Source: Nonomuraea candida (GTDB lineage Bacteria > Actinomycetota > Actinomycetes > Streptosporangiales > Streptosporangiaceae). Taken from it: 64,000 bases of DNA. The stretch lies in NCBI RefSeq assembly GCF_000725485.1, contig NZ_JOAG01000012.1:1-64000 (forward strand). Reading direction: 5' to 3'. How positions within the stretch are numbered: position 1 is the stretch's first letter; every line of letters begins with the position of its first letter. Below, one piece after another: positions 63,990-64,000 of this stretch. The notes beneath the pieces were generated by a model that worked only from the letters and a program-made list of their open reading frames with translations, was not told where the DNA came from and did not search any database. Both the position numbers and the translations under genes were made by a program.

Positions 63990-64000
63990 GCGTGCTCGCG
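63986..64000 (+). CDS. Start of the next gene (probable DUF4350 protein), cut by window edge
   Basis: ATGAGCGTGCTCGCG gives MSVLA. Only five codons are inside the window; it follows the third GGAGG. The DUF4350 guess rests on family gene order only. Confidence 0.4.

Larger units (their letters stand above)
63866..64000. repeat. 56-bp imperfect tandem repeat of a translation start region
   Basis: The segment GGAGGCCGGGC-ATGAGCGTG recurs with ATG at 63874, 63930 and 63986. Between starts the sequence is also similar (CCGCGGCCCGCC...). Each repeat carries its own ribosome-binding site. Confidence 0.85.

Overview
This is a 64 kb piece of a high-GC actinobacterial chromosome. Gene content points to the Streptosporangiaceae or close relatives (Nonomuraea-like): mtrA-mtrB-lpqB-comF-hpf-secA in the usual actinobacterial order, ftsE-ftsX-smpB-ssrA, prfB, a 1,624-residue NAD-glutamate dehydrogenase, a SARP regulator, a DasR-type GntR regulator with dre-like operators, many GTG starts and several leaderless-looking starts. 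The genus is inferred from content only. I saw no tRNA, rRNA, CRISPR array, transposase or integrase, and nothing that looks like a mobile island.

Layout. 1-9.4 kb is mixed accessory content: a truncated SARP/NB-ARC regulator, a membrane Ser/Thr kinase, a GlxA-type regulator, a secreted phosphodiesterase-like protein, a two-gene ExbB/ExbD-like module, a DUF1801 protein, a protease-like lipoprotein that has lost its catalytic His, and a small secreted Cys protein. 9.7-17.2 kb is housekeeping: tmRNA, a lipoprotein with a penicillin-binding-protein fold whose three catalytic motifs are all lost, smpB, ftsX, ftsE, prfB and a lipoprotein. 17.4-23.1 kb is amino-acid catabolism (NAD-glutamate dehydrogenase, tryptophan 2,3-dioxygenase). 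23.2-29.0 kb is a coherent accessory locus. An ECF sigma factor and its zinc anti-sigma factor are divergent from DUF4142, DUF1996, a NOX/ferric-reductase-like di-heme membrane protein and a NuoF-ferredoxin fusion.

29.1-38.5 kb holds an L,D-transpeptidase, acetoacetyl-CoA synthetase, a LysR / class A beta-lactamase-like pair divergent from an intact PBP, three HAD proteins and a DUF6912 protein. 38.6-48.6 kb starts with an orphan F0 a-subunit gene, convergent with a NagZ-type beta-N-acetylglucosaminidase. The N-acetylglucosamine PTS follows (EI, HPr, EIIA, EIIB, SIS-domain sugar-phosphate enzyme, GntR regulator, two tandem EIIC permeases), with three dre-like operators. 48.8-64 kb is the conserved secA to mtrA block, then a membrane protein and a DUF4129 protein. 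The window ends in a 56-bp repeat that makes two 19-codon micro-ORFs in front of the next gene.

How the genes work together: (i) the tmRNA/SmpB/RF2 genes serve ribosome rescue and termination; (ii) NagZ, the PTS and the SIS enzyme form a route from cell-wall or chitin GlcNAc to central metabolism under the GntR regulator; (iii) MtrAB-LpqB, FtsEX, PBPs, the L,D-transpeptidase and the beta-lactamase-like protein all touch the cell envelope; (iv) the 23-29 kb locus looks like an NADH-to-exterior electron path feeding or protecting secreted proteins, which is inference. The best candidates for undescribed systems are the ExbB/ExbD-like module (6.1-7.6 kb), the sigma-controlled redox locus (23.2-29.0 kb), the catalytically dead PBP beside smpB/ssrA, and the orphan atpB.
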